DNA of 64,000 nt from RGIG1927 sp045546275 (GCA_045546275.1 JAZQCM010000006.1:158128-222127); one strand, 5' to 3'; shown: positions 42,113 through 51,540, counted from the first letter of the stretch. The notes: generated by a model from the sequence alone, not told the origin. Made by a program: numbers and translations.

Positions 42113-43387
42113 ATGAAAACACTTGTTAAAAACGGTCACATTATTGACCTTAAAAATGAAATAGATATGTATGGTGACATTCTCATTTTAGACGGTGTTA
42201 TCGTACAGATTGCTGAAAAAATTGAAGATAACGAAGCAGAAGTAATCGATGCAAAGGGTATGGTTGTTTCAGCAGGGTTAATCGACATGCATGTGCATCT
42301 TCGTGAGCCCGGCTACGAATACAAGGAAGACATTAAAACAGGCACGCAGGCTGCAGTAGCAGGTGGTTTTACATCCGTTTGCTGCATGCCCAACACAAAC
42401 CCTGTTTGCGATAACGCTACTGTGGTAAGCTTTATCAAATCCCGTGCCGAAAAGGTTGGCTATTGCCGAGTATTCCCGGTTGGTGCAATCACAAAGGGCT
42501 TAAAGGGTGAAGAATTAGCCGAAATGGGCGAAATGAAAAAGGAAGGTATTGTGGCGGTTTCTGACGACGGAAGACCTGTTTCCAACGGCTCGGTTATGCG
42601 CCGTGCGCTTTTGTATGCATCCCATTTTGACCTTCCCGTAATCAGCCACTGTGAAGAGCTTTCTCTTCTTGACTCAGGCAGTATGAACGACGGCGAAACA
42701 TGTACTCGCTTAGGCTTAAGACCCATTGTTCCTGCAGTTGAAGAAGCAATGGTTGCCCGTGACATTCTTATTGCAGAGCACGAAAAGAAAAAGGTTCATA
42801 TTGCTCATGTGAGCACACGTGGCAGTGTTGATTTAATCCGTCAGGCTAAAAAGAGAGGGGTACAGGTTACATGCGAAACTGCACCTCACTACTTTTCACT
42901 TACTGACGAAGCGGTGGCGGGATTCGATACAAATGCAAAGATGAACCCTCCGCTCCGCAGCCAGGACGATGTTGACGCTATTATTGAAGGCCTTTGTGAC
43001 GGCACAATCGATGCAATCATCACCGACCATGCACCTCATCACATTGACGAAAAGAACCTTGAATTTGACTATGCATTAAACGGTATTGTAGGCTTGGAAA
43101 CCTCCTTGGCGCTGAGTATTACTTACCTTGTTAAAACAGGTAAAATGACACTTGCCGAAATGCTTTCTAAAATGACCTATAACCCTTCAAACATCCTTAA
43201 TTTAGGCTTGGGCGAAATTGCGTTAGGTGCTATTGCGGACCTTTCCATTTTTGACCCCGACGAAATCTGGACAGTTGAGGTGGATAAATTCCACTCAAAG
43301 AGTAAAAACTCACCTTATAACGGATACACACTTTCAGGTAAAGCACATATGACAATAGTTGAAGGAAAGGTAATGTATAATGGATAA
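42113..43387 (+). CDS. pyrC: dihydroorotase
   Basis: Zinc amidohydrolase closing carbamoyl-aspartate to dihydroorotate. 424 aa, type I (Bacillus-like). Metal motifs: DMHVHLREPGYEYKED, the MPNTNP loop, ISHCEE, HIAHVST and ITDHAPHH. GGGAGGT precedes the ATG. Its 3' end overlaps pyrF by 8 nt (ATGGATAA). Confidence 0.97.
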   Translation: MKTLVKNGHIIDLKNEIDMYGDILILDGVIVQIAEKIEDNEAEVIDAKGMVVSAGLIDMHVHLREPGYEYKEDIKTGTQAAVAGGFTSVCCMPNTNPVCDNATVVSFIKSRAEKVGYCRVFPVGAITKGLKGEELAEMGEMKKEGIVAVSDDGRPVSNGSVMRRALLYASHFDLPVISHCEELSLLDSGSMNDGETCTRLGLRPIVPAVEEAMVARDILIAEHEKKKVHIAHVSTRGSVDLIRQAKKRGVQVTCETAPHYFSLTDEAVAGFDTNAKMNPPLRSQDDVDAIIEGLCDGTIDAIITDHAPHHIDEKNLEFDYALNGIVGLETSLALSITYLVKTGKMTLAEMLSKMTYNPSNILNLGLGEIALGAIADLSIFDPDEIWTVEVDKFHSKSKNSPYNGYTLSGKAHMTIVEGKVMYNG

Positions 43388-44300
43388 GCTTATTAAAAAG
43401 ATTATTGAAAAAGATATGAACCCCACAGTAGCAGGTTTGGACCCCAAGCTTGACTACGTTCCCGATTTTATTAAAATCCCCTGCATGGAAAAGGCAGGCG
43501 ACAACCTTATGAAGGGTGCGGCAGATGCACTTTTCGAGTTCAACAAGGTTTTAATCGACTCTCTTTGCGACATTGTGCCTGCAGTTAAGCCTCAGAGCGC
43601 ATACTACGAAATGTATGGTGTTGAAGGCATTATGTGCCTTAACAAAACCATGCAGTATGCCGAAGAAAAGGGCATGTATGTGCTTTTGGATGTTAAGCGT
43701 GGCGACATTGGTGCAACTGCAGAAGCATATTCTGCAGCATACATCGGTCAGACTGATTACATGGGCAAAAAGGCAAGAAGCTTCACTCCCGACTGTATCA
43801 CAGTTAACCCCTACCTTGGAACAGATGGCTTAAAGCCCTTTGTTAAGGATTGTAACGAGCACGACAAGGACATTTTCATCCTTGTTAAAACCTCTAACCC
43901 CTCCTCGGGCGAATTGCAGGATTTGTTGATTGACGGCACACCTATTTATGAAAAAACTGCAGCGATTGTTCGTGAGCTTGGTGCAGACTCTATCGGCGAA
44001 TACGGCTACAACCGTGTTGGTGCTGTTACAGGTGCAACATATCCCGAGCAGATAAGTAGACTTCGTGAAGTAATGCCCAACACCTTCTTCCTTATTCCCG
44101 GCTACGGTGCACAGGGCGGTAAGGCAGAGGACTGCGCACTTGCATTTGACAAGAACGGCTTGGGCGGCATTGTAAATTCCTCCCGTGGCATTATGTGTGC
44201 ATACAAAAAGGGCGACTGGAAGCCTGAGCAGTTTGGCGAAGCAGCACGTGAAGAAGCACTCAACATGAAGGAGGCTCTTAAAAAGTGTATACTCAAGTAA
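43380..44300 (+). CDS. pyrF: orotidine 5'-phosphate decarboxylase, type 2
   Basis: Decarboxylates OMP to UMP. 306 aa, longer than the approximately 240-aa type 1 enzyme. Catalytic motif LLDVKRGDIGATAEAYS (Lys and Asp), PYLGTDGLKPF, VKTSNPSSGELQ and GYGAQGGKAEDC. Start overlaps pyrC; its end overlaps pyrK by 16 nt, so pyrC-F-K-D are translationally chained. Confidence 0.96.
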   Translation: MDKLIKKIIEKDMNPTVAGLDPKLDYVPDFIKIPCMEKAGDNLMKGAADALFEFNKVLIDSLCDIVPAVKPQSAYYEMYGVEGIMCLNKTMQYAEEKGMYVLLDVKRGDIGATAEAYSAAYIGQTDYMGKKARSFTPDCITVNPYLGTDGLKPFVKDCNEHDKDIFILVKTSNPSSGELQDLLIDGTPIYEKTAAIVRELGADSIGEYGYNRVGAVTGATYPEQISRLREVMPNTFFLIPGYGAQGGKAEDCALAFDKNGLGGIVNSSRGIMCAYKKGDWKPEQFGEAAREEALNMKEALKKCILK

Positions 44301-45031
44301 AATATTGTAAAATAGTAGGCAAAAGAGAAATTGCAAAAAACCAGGTTGAGCTTCTTTTGGAAAACGAAGTTTTAGCAAAGGAAGCACAGCCCGGACAGTT
44401 TGTTCACATAAACATCGGAAGCGACAAGCACATTCTTCGTCGTCCCATTTCCATTTGCGATGCATACGACAACATCACTCGCATTGTGTTCGAAATCAAG
44501 GGTGACGGCACACAAATCCTTTCCGAAAAAAATGTTGGCGAAATGATTGACCTTCTTGGTCCCTTAGGCACAGGCTTTACTGTTAAAAAGGATGCAAAGG
44601 CTGTTGTTTTAGGTGGTGGCTTAGGTTCATTCCCTCTTTTGTTCCTTGCAAAGAATTTAACAAACCCCAAGGTTTTCTTAGGCTTCAGGGACAAAGAAAT
44701 GGTTTGCATGGAAGAAGACTTTTCCGCCTGTGGTGAAACAGTTATTGCAACAGATAACGGCACCTATGGCTATAATGGCTTTGCAATTAATGCCGCAAAG
44801 GAAGCAATGGACGACTGCGATATTATTTATGCATGTGGTCCCACGCCCATGCTCCGTGCTGTAAAGCAGATTGCCGAAGAAAAGGGCATACAGGCAGAAA
44901 TAAGCATGGAACAGAGAATGGGTTGCGGTATTGGTGCATGCCTTGTGTGCGTGTGCAAAACCCATTCGGGCTACGACAAGGTTTGCCAGAAGGGTCCTGT
45001 TTTCGATGCGAAAGAGGTGATTTTTGAATGA
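44285..45031 (+). CDS. pyrK: dihydroorotate dehydrogenase B electron transfer subunit
   Basis: FAD/[2Fe-2S] subunit passing electrons from PyrD to NAD. 248 aa. FAD domain (HILRRPISICD), NAD domain (LGGGLGSFPLLFLAKN; ACGPTPMLRAVKQIA) and cluster cysteines in MGCGIGACLVCVC and VCQKGPVF. Start is GTG at 44285 with AAGGAGG upstream, inside the end of pyrF. The stop overlaps the pyrD start by 4 nt. Confidence 0.95.
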   Translation: MYTQVKYCKIVGKREIAKNQVELLLENEVLAKEAQPGQFVHINIGSDKHILRRPISICDAYDNITRIVFEIKGDGTQILSEKNVGEMIDLLGPLGTGFTVKKDAKAVVLGGGLGSFPLLFLAKNLTNPKVFLGFRDKEMVCMEEDFSACGETVIATDNGTYGYNGFAINAAKEAMDDCDIIYACGPTPMLRAVKQIAEEKGIQAEISMEQRMGCGIGACLVCVCKTHSGYDKVCQKGPVFDAKEVIFE

Positions 45032-45942
45032 ACACAAAGGTGAATTTTTGCGGTGTTGAATTTGAAAATCCTGTTGTGACAGGCAGCGGTACCTTTGGCT
45101 TCGGCTATGAATATTCTCAGTACTACAATCTTGATGCAATCGGCGGTATCAGCGTTAAGGGTCTTACCTTAAAGCCTCGTGAAGGTAACAAACCTCCCCG
45201 TATTGCTGAGGTTTACGGCGGAATACTCAACAGTGTAGGTTTACAAAACCCCGGTCTTGAAAACTTTTTAACTAACGATTTGCCCTTTTTAAAGAAAAAG
45301 TTCTCCAAGTGTAAGATAATTGCAAACATTGCAGGTAACACCCTTGAGGACTATATTGAAATGGGTAGACTTATAAGCCAGAGTAACGTTGACTTGGTTG
45401 AAATGAATATTTCCTGTCCCAACGTTAAGCACGGCGGTGTTGCATTTGGTACTGACCCTTGCATGGTTTCTGAAATTACAAGCAAGGTTAAAGAGCAGTG
45501 CAACAAGCCCTTGGTTGTAAAGCTTTCCCCCAACGTAACCGACATTGTGGCTATTGCAAAGGCTGCCGAAAAGGCAGGCGCAGATGGTTTGAGTCTTATT
45601 AACACCCTTTTGGGCATGAAGATTGATATTAACACCCGTAGACCTATTTTAAACAACAACGTAGGCGGTATGAGTGGTCCTGCAGTTAAGCCTGTTGCAG
45701 TGAGAATGGTTTGGCAGGTTGCAAACAATGTGAACATTCCCATTATCGGTATGGGTGGCATACAGGACGGCAACGATGCTGTTGAATTTATGCTTGCAGG
45801 CGCTTCTTTGGTAAGCGTGGGCACACAGAATTTTGTTGACCCCTATGCGGCAGTTAAAACAGCCAACGGCATTGAAGAATATATGACAAAACACAACATT
45901 GAGGATGTAAATGAGCTTATTGGCGCAGTACAGCCTTGGTAA
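45028..45942 (+). CDS. pyrD: dihydroorotate dehydrogenase B catalytic subunit
   Basis: FMN enzyme oxidising dihydroorotate to orotate, NAD-dependent with PyrK. 304 aa. VTGSGTFGFGYEYSQYY, GGISVKGLTLKPREGN, the catalytic Cys region MNISCPNVKHGG, VKLSPNVTDI, GMGGIQDGNDAVEF. This soluble, oxygen-independent form suits an anaerobe. Last pyr gene; pyrE and carAB are not in the window. Confidence 0.97.
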   Translation: MNTKVNFCGVEFENPVVTGSGTFGFGYEYSQYYNLDAIGGISVKGLTLKPREGNKPPRIAEVYGGILNSVGLQNPGLENFLTNDLPFLKKKFSKCKIIANIAGNTLEDYIEMGRLISQSNVDLVEMNISCPNVKHGGVAFGTDPCMVSEITSKVKEQCNKPLVVKLSPNVTDIVAIAKAAEKAGADGLSLINTLLGMKIDINTRRPILNNNVGGMSGPAVKPVAVRMVWQVANNVNIPIIGMGGIQDGNDAVEFMLAGASLVSVGTQNFVDPYAAVKTANGIEEYMTKHNIEDVNELIGAVQPW

Positions 45943-45961
45943 GAGAAAGAGTTGATTACTA

Positions 45962-47911
45962 ATGAGTAAAGGAAAATATTATATAACAACCGCCATAGCC
46001 TATACTTCAGGCAAGCCTCACATTGGCAACAGCTATGAAATTATGCTTGCGGACTCTATTGCAAGATATAAGAGAAAAGACGGCTATGATGTGTTTTTCC
46101 AGACAGGAACAGACGAGCATGGTCAGAAAATTGAGCTTAAGGCGGCAGAAGCAAATGTGTCCTGCCAGGATTTTGTTGACAATGTTGCAGGTGTTATTAA
46201 AGAGCTTTGGGATATGGTTGACACCTCCTACGACAAGTTCATCCGTACAACAGACAAGGACCATGAAAAACAGGTTCAGAAAATTTTCAAAAAGCTTTAT
46301 GACCAGGGCGACATTTACAAGGGTGCTTATGAAGGCTTGTACTGCACACCCTGTGAATCCTTCTGGACAGAAAGTCAGCTTGTGGACGGTAAGTGCCCCG
46401 ACTGTGGCAGAGAGGTTAAGCCTGCCAAGGAAGAAGCATACTTCTTCAAAATGAGTAAGTATGCAGACAGACTTATTGACCACATTAACACTCATCCTGA
46501 ATTTATTCAGCCTGTGAGCAGAAAGAACGAAATGATGAACAATTTCCTTCTTCCGGGATTGCAGGATTTGTGTGTTTCAAGAACCTCCTTCAAGTGGGGT
46601 ATTCCTGTTGACTTTGATGATAAGCACGTTGTATATGTGTGGCTTGATGCACTTACAAACTACATTACAGGTATAGGCTACGATGCAGAGGGTAATTCCA
46701 CAGAGCAGTACAAAAAGCTCTGGCCTGCAGATTTGCACCTTATCGGTAAGGATATTATCCGTTTCCACACTATTTACTGGCCCATTTTCTTAATGGCTTT
46801 GGGCGAAGAACTCCCCAAGCAGGTATTTGGTCACCCCTGGCTTTTACAGGGCGACGGCAAAATGAGTAAGAGTAAAGGTAACGTAATCTACGTTGACGAT
46901 TTGGTTAAGCTTTTTGGTGTTGATGCGGTAAGATACTTTGTTCTTCACGAAATGCCCTTTGAAAACGACGGCGTTATCAGCTGGGAGCTTATGGTGGAAA
47001 GATTTAATTCCGACCTTGTAAACACACTTGGTAACCTTGTGTATAGAACAATTTCAATGACAAATAAGTACTTTGGCGGTGCTGTTAAGAAAACAGGTGT
47101 TGCAGGTGACATGGACAACGATTTGAAAGAAACCGTGGCACAAACTGTAAGCAAGGTAAGTGCAAAAATGGACAGCTTAAGAGTTGCCGATGCTATTACC
47201 GAAATTTTCACGGCAGTAAAGCGTTGTAACAAGTACGTTGACGAAACAGAACCCTGGGTACTTTTTAAGGACGAAGCAAATAGCGACAGATTAAGCGAAG
47301 TAATGTACAATCTTTGCGATAGTATCATTACAATTGCAAGTCTTCTTGAGCCCTTTATGCCTCGTACAGCAAAGGCTATCAGTCAGCAGCTCGGTTGCGA
47401 GCTCCGCACATTTGAAGACTGCTCAAAAAGTGGTCTTTACCCCGAAAACGGCAAGGTAGCAAGTGCACCCGAAATGCTCTTTGCAAGAATTAAGCTTGAA
47501 GACATTTTGGCAGAGGTTGAAAAAATTATGGGCGCACAAAAGCCTAAGGAAGAAGAGAAGAAGGCAGTTGAAAAGCCCGAAGCCAAGGAAGAAATTTCCA
47601 TTGATGATTTCTGTAAGATGGACTTAAGAGTTGGTACTGTTCTTTCCTGTGAAAAGGTTAAAAAGTCCAACAAGCTCTTAAAGTTCCAGATTGACTTTGG
47701 CTATGAGCAGCGCCAGATTGTATCGGGTATTGCAAAGTACTACAACCCCGATGATTTAGTTGGCAAGCAGGTTGTTGCAGTTGTAAACCTTGCTCCTGTT
47801 AAGCTTTGCGGCGAATTAAGCCAGGGCATGATACTTTCTGCGGCAAATGATGAGGAATTGAGCCTTGTTTCACCTATTGCAAACATTGCAAACGGCAGCG
47901 AGGTAAGGTAA
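45962..47911 (+). CDS. metG: methionyl-tRNA synthetase
   Basis: Class I synthetase, 649 aa. HIGH-like motif SGKPHIGNSYEI, a single zinc knuckle CTPCESFW...CPDCG, the KMSKS loop DGKMSKSKGNVIY, the anticodon-binding helical domain, a Lys/Glu-rich linker near residues 520-545, and a C-terminal EMAP/Trbp111-like tRNA-binding domain (FCKMDLRVGTVLSCEKVKKS) that also mediates dimerisation. tatD follows with no gap, the usual metG-tatD pair. Confidence 0.97.
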   Translation: MSKGKYYITTAIAYTSGKPHIGNSYEIMLADSIARYKRKDGYDVFFQTGTDEHGQKIELKAAEANVSCQDFVDNVAGVIKELWDMVDTSYDKFIRTTDKDHEKQVQKIFKKLYDQGDIYKGAYEGLYCTPCESFWTESQLVDGKCPDCGREVKPAKEEAYFFKMSKYADRLIDHINTHPEFIQPVSRKNEMMNNFLLPGLQDLCVSRTSFKWGIPVDFDDKHVVYVWLDALTNYITGIGYDAEGNSTEQYKKLWPADLHLIGKDIIRFHTIYWPIFLMALGEELPKQVFGHPWLLQGDGKMSKSKGNVIYVDDLVKLFGVDAVRYFVLHEMPFENDGVISWELMVERFNSDLVNTLGNLVYRTISMTNKYFGGAVKKTGVAGDMDNDLKETVAQTVSKVSAKMDSLRVADAITEIFTAVKRCNKYVDETEPWVLFKDEANSDRLSEVMYNLCDSIITIASLLEPFMPRTAKAISQQLGCELRTFEDCSKSGLYPENGKVASAPEMLFARIKLEDILAEVEKIMGAQKPKEEEKKAVEKPEAKEEISIDDFCKMDLRVGTVLSCEKVKKSNKLLKFQIDFGYEQRQIVSGIAKYYNPDDLVGKQVVAVVNLAPVKLCGELSQGMILSAANDEELSLVSPIANIANGSEVR

Positions 47912-48682
47912 ATGTTATTTGACGTTCATGCACATTACGATGACGAACGTTTTGATGAGGACAGGGACATACTCCTGTCCTCAATGCTTGAAAATAATGT
48001 TGGTCATATTATAAATATCGGTTACAATTTAAAATCAAGTGAAGAAAGCATTAAGCTTAGTGAAAAATATCCCTTTATGTATGCGGCGGTAGGGTTTCAT
48101 CCCTCCGATGCCCATCTTATGACAAATGAGGATTTTGACAAAATCAAAAAATTGGCACAGCACGAAAAAGTGGTAGCCATAGGCGAAATCGGGCTTGATT
48201 ATTACTATGGCAAGGAAACCGAGGAAATTCAGCGAAAGGTTTTTCGTGAACAGATTGAACTTAGCAAAGAGGTAAATCTGCCCTTCCAGGTCCATAACCG
48301 TGACTCCACCCGTGATTGTATGGAAATTCTTAAGTCATCAAATATGGGCGAAAGAAGAGGTATGATGCATTGCTTTAGTGAAAGTAAGGAAACTGCAAAA
48401 AAAATACTTGATTTAGGCATGAAAATTTCAATAGGCGGCGTTCTTACCTTTAAAAACAACGTGAAAACCGTTGAGGTTGTAAAGTATGTGCCCATTGAAG
48501 ACTTGATGATTGAAACCGATTGCCCCTATCTTGCACCGGTGCCCTACCGAGGCAAGAGAAATTCGTCACTTTACATTCATGCTGTGGCTGAAAAAATTGC
48601 CGAGCTTAAAGGCATGGATGTGGACGAGGTTATTCACATAACCGAAAAAAATGCAAAAGAGTTTTTTAATATTAAGGACTGA
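47912..48682 (+). CDS. tatD: TatD family metal-dependent hydrolase (DNase)
   Basis: 256-aa amidohydrolase-fold nuclease. Metal ligands: FDVHAHYDDERF, GEIGLDYYYG, QVHNRDSTRD, HCFSES and IETDCPYLAPVPYRGKRN. It begins immediately after the metG stop codon, so the two are coupled. The following small radical SAM gene belongs to a family repeatedly found beside tatD. Confidence 0.95.
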   Translation: MLFDVHAHYDDERFDEDRDILLSSMLENNVGHIINIGYNLKSSEESIKLSEKYPFMYAAVGFHPSDAHLMTNEDFDKIKKLAQHEKVVAIGEIGLDYYYGKETEEIQRKVFREQIELSKEVNLPFQVHNRDSTRDCMEILKSSNMGERRGMMHCFSESKETAKKILDLGMKISIGGVLTFKNNVKTVEVVKYVPIEDLMIETDCPYLAPVPYRGKRNSSLYIHAVAEKIAELKGMDVDEVIHITEKNAKEFFNIKD

Positions 48683-48687
48683 ATGTA

Positions 48688-49290
48688 ATGAACATAATTG
48701 CGTACCCCATTGGGGATAGCTTGTATCTGAATTTAACAAACCGTTGCACAAATGCCTGCACCTTTTGCGTGCGTACAACAACCGACGGTGGTATGGGCTA
48801 CGATTTGTGGATTGACAAAGAGCCCACTGTTGCGGAAATGGTGGAGGATATTAAATTAAAGGGTGTTGAAAACTACAAGGAGCTTGTTCTTTGCGGTTAT
48901 GGTGAGCCTACCGAGCGTTTTGACGACATGCTTGAAACTGTAAGGCAAATAAAAAAAGAATATCCTGTTAAAGTAAGGCTCAACACAAACGGCCACGCAA
49001 ATTTAATTAAAGGTGAAAGCGTTGCACACAAAATGAAAGGCCTTATTGACATTGTGTCAATATCCTTAAATGCACCTGATGCAAAAAAGTACAACGAAAT
49101 ATGCAATTGTCAGTACGGTGAAGAAGGCTTTTATGCCATGCTTGACTTTGCAAAAGAAGCAAAGGAGTATGTGCCTGAGGTAATTTTTTCTGTGGTTGAT
49201 GTTATGGACAAGGAAGATATTGCTTTGTGCCAAAAAATTGCCGAGGACATTGGAGTGAAATTCAGAGTAAGAGAATTTATAACAGACTGA
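48688..49290 (+). CDS. TatD-associated radical SAM protein
   Basis: 200-aa compact radical SAM enzyme. The cluster motif is CTNACTFC (CxxxCxxC) near residues 15-22, preceded by YLNLTNR; GYGEPTERFDD is the SAM-binding GGE-like segment. At 200 aa it lacks auxiliary cluster domains. It matches the family annotated as TatD-associated radical SAM proteins, whose reaction is unknown. It lies 5 nt after tatD and 17 nt before panB. Confidence 0.88.
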   Translation: MNIIAYPIGDSLYLNLTNRCTNACTFCVRTTTDGGMGYDLWIDKEPTVAEMVEDIKLKGVENYKELVLCGYGEPTERFDDMLETVRQIKKEYPVKVRLNTNGHANLIKGESVAHKMKGLIDIVSISLNAPDAKKYNEICNCQYGEEGFYAMLDFAKEAKEYVPEVIFSVVDVMDKEDIALCQKIAEDIGVKFRVREFITD

Positions 49291-49307
49291 ATAAGGGAGG
49301 AATTAAT

Positions 49308-50147
49308 GTGAAAAACACAACGGCTACCATTGCCCAAATGAAGAAAAACGGCGAAAAGATTACAATGCTTACAGCCTATGACTACTCAACAGCAAAGCTG
49401 GTTGACCAGGCGGGTATTAATTCTATCCTTGTGGGGGATTCTCTGGGCATGGTAATGCTCGGCTACCCCGACTCCACCCGTGTTACTATGGAGGACATGC
49501 TCCATCATGTAAAGGCTGTTGTAAGAGGTAGTGAAAACGCACTTGTTGTGGCTGATATGCCCTTTATGAGCTATCAGACAAGCGTGTACGATGCTGTGAA
49601 AAATGCAGGAAGATTTATTCAGGAAGGCGGTGCCGGTTGCGTAAAGCTTGAAGGCGGCGTTTCGGTGGCGGAGCAGATTAAGGCAATTGTGGATGCGGGC
49701 ATTCCTGTTTGCGGACACATTGGTTTAACACCTCAGTCCATAAATGCTTTTGGTGGCTTTAAGGTGCAGGGAAAAACAATGGAAACTGCAAAAAAAATAA
49801 TTGAAGATGCAATTGCGGTGGAAAAAGCAGGTGCATTCATGGTTGTTTTAGAAGGTATTCCCAAAGCCTTGGCAGATATAATTACAAACATGCTTACAAT
49901 ACCAACAATAGGTATTGGTGCAAGTAATTCCTGCGACGGTCAGGTTTTGGTTTACCAGGACATGTTAGGCTTGTATTCCGACTTTACCCCTAAGTTTGTT
50001 AAAAAGTTCGACACTTTGGGCGAAAGAATGGTTGAAGCCTTTAAAAAGTATGATGAAGAGGTTAAAAACGGCACATTCCCTGAGGAATGCCATACATACA
50101 AAATTGACGAAAGCGTATTGAAAGAAATCGAGGCGTATTTAAAATGA
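49308..50147 (+). CDS. panB: 3-methyl-2-oxobutanoate hydroxymethyltransferase
   Basis: Transfers a hydroxymethyl group from methylene-THF to ketoisovalerate, first step of pantoate synthesis. 279 aa from GTG 49308 with GGGAGG upstream. Motifs: MLTAYDYSTAKLVDQAG, VGDSLGMVMLGYPDS, KLEGG, GHIGLTPQSIN, IGIGAS. The open frame upstream is within the radical SAM gene's end. It overlaps panC by 4 nt. Confidence 0.97.
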   Translation: MKNTTATIAQMKKNGEKITMLTAYDYSTAKLVDQAGINSILVGDSLGMVMLGYPDSTRVTMEDMLHHVKAVVRGSENALVVADMPFMSYQTSVYDAVKNAGRFIQEGGAGCVKLEGGVSVAEQIKAIVDAGIPVCGHIGLTPQSINAFGGFKVQGKTMETAKKIIEDAIAVEKAGAFMVVLEGIPKALADIITNMLTIPTIGIGASNSCDGQVLVYQDMLGLYSDFTPKFVKKFDTLGERMVEAFKKYDEEVKNGTFPEECHTYKIDESVLKEIEAYLK

Positions 50148-50983
50148 TTATATTCAAAACAGTTAAAGAGGTTCGTGAATATGTAAAAAATGCCAGACTG
50201 CAGGGCAAAACCATCGGTTTGGTGCCTACAATGGGCTATTTGCACGAGGGTCATGGCTCCCTTGTTAAAAAAAGTGTTGAAATGTGTGATGTTACTATTG
50301 TAAGTGTTTTTGTAAACCCCACACAGTTTGCGCCCAATGAGGACTTTGATGCATACCCCAGAGATCTGGAACATGATACTCAATTGGTTGAAGCATGCGG
50401 TGCTGATGCAATTTTCCACCCCGAAATTGACGAAATGTATTTCCCCGATGCCACAACAACAGTTGTGCCCGATGTGCTCTCCAAAAATCTTTGCGGTAAG
50501 AGCCGCCCCATCCACTTTGGCGGTGTGTGCACAGTTGTAAGCAAGCTCTTTAATATTGTAACACCCGACAAGGCGTTTTTTGGTCAGAAGGATGCTCAGC
50601 AGCTTGCCATCATTAAGCGAATGGTGAGAGATTTGAACTTTGGTGTTGAGATTGTAGGTTGCCCCATTATTCGTGAAGACGACGGACTTGCAAAAAGCAG
50701 CAGAAATACATATCTTAATGAAGAAGAACGAAAAGCTGCGTTGTGCCTTTCTCAGGCTGTGAAAATCGGCAAGGAAATGGCAAAGGGTGGCGAAAAAAGA
50801 ACAAAGGTTATCCTTGATAAAATGATTGCCCATATTGAAAACGAACCTTTAGCCAAAATTGACTATGTTCAGGCAGTTGATGGTGTAACTATGCAGGATG
50901 TTGACTTCATTGAAGGGGAAACACTCTTTGCAATGGCAGTATATATCGGCAAAACAAGACTGATTGATAATTTTATTGTGTAA
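50144..50983 (+). CDS. panC: pantothenate synthetase
   Basis: ATP-dependent condensation of pantoate with beta-alanine. 279 aa. HIGH-like VPTMGYLHEGHGSLVKKS, VFVNPTQFAPNEDFDAYPR, FGQKDAQQLAIIKRM and the KMSKS-like loop REDDGLAKSSRN. Middle gene of panBCD; together with coaE at 27532 the window holds four of the CoA pathway genes. Confidence 0.97.
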   Translation: MIIFKTVKEVREYVKNARLQGKTIGLVPTMGYLHEGHGSLVKKSVEMCDVTIVSVFVNPTQFAPNEDFDAYPRDLEHDTQLVEACGADAIFHPEIDEMYFPDATTTVVPDVLSKNLCGKSRPIHFGGVCTVVSKLFNIVTPDKAFFGQKDAQQLAIIKRMVRDLNFGVEIVGCPIIREDDGLAKSSRNTYLNEEERKAALCLSQAVKIGKEMAKGGEKRTKVILDKMIAHIENEPLAKIDYVQAVDGVTMQDVDFIEGETLFAMAVYIGKTRLIDNFIV

Positions 50984-50997
50984 TCGAGGCGATTAAA

Positions 50998-51390
50998 ATG
51001 ACAATAACGATGTTAAAAGGGAAAATACACCGTGCAAAGGTGACCCAGGCAGAAATTAACTACATAGGCAGTATTACCGTTGATAGTGAGCTTTTAGAGT
51101 CGGCGGGTATTTTAGAATACGAAAAGGTACAGGTTGTGGACATTACTAACGGCAACCGCCTTGAAACCTATACAATTGCAGGCGAGAAGGGCAGCGGTGT
51201 AATTTGTCTTAACGGTGCGGCGGCAAAGCTTTGTGACGTTGGCGACAGAATAATAATTATGGCATATGCCCAGATGGATATGGAAGAAGCGGACGGCTTT
51301 AAGCCAAGAGTTGTATTTGTAAATAAAGAGAATAAAATTGTGAAAAAAGCTCACTATGAAAAAGCGGGAGAGCTATTTGAAGAAATTTAA
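50998..51390 (+). CDS. panD: aspartate 1-decarboxylase (pyruvoyl-dependent)
   Basis: Makes beta-alanine from aspartate. 130 aa proenzyme that self-cleaves between Gly24 and Ser25 (NYIGSITVD), creating the pyruvoyl group from Ser25. The start at 50998 aligns the N-terminus (MTITMLKGKIHRAKVT) exactly with family members; NGAAAKLCDVGDRIIIMAY is also conserved. Last gene of the 21.5-kb array, ending at a long terminator. Confidence 0.96.
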   Translation: MTITMLKGKIHRAKVTQAEINYIGSITVDSELLESAGILEYEKVQVVDITNGNRLETYTIAGEKGSGVICLNGAAAKLCDVGDRIIIMAYAQMDMEEADGFKPRVVFVNKENKIVKKAHYEKAGELFEEI

Positions 51391-51430
51391 AAAAGTGCGG
51401 TAAATAAGTTATATTTACCGCACTTTTTTA
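51390..51430 (+). terminator. intrinsic terminator after panD
   Basis: 17-bp perfect stem (AAAAAGTGCGGTAAATA and its complement) with a 5-nt loop and T6. The first convincing plus-strand terminator since leuC. Confidence 0.9.
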
Positions 51431-51463
51431 GTGTGAAAACACAAAAAATTAACAATAATGTCC

Positions 51464-51492
51464 TTGAAAAAGGCAGTAAGGTATGTTAATAT
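51464..51492 (+). promoter_or_regulatory. sigma-A-like promoter for the first giant GH105 gene
   Basis: TTGAAA, 17-nt spacer, TAATAT; leader of about 40 nt with GGGAGGAAA before the ATG. No operator or riboswitch recognised. Confidence 0.55.
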
Positions 51493-51540
51493 AAAATCAG
51501 GTATATATCCAATTTATTAAACACATGGGAGGAAACGGAC

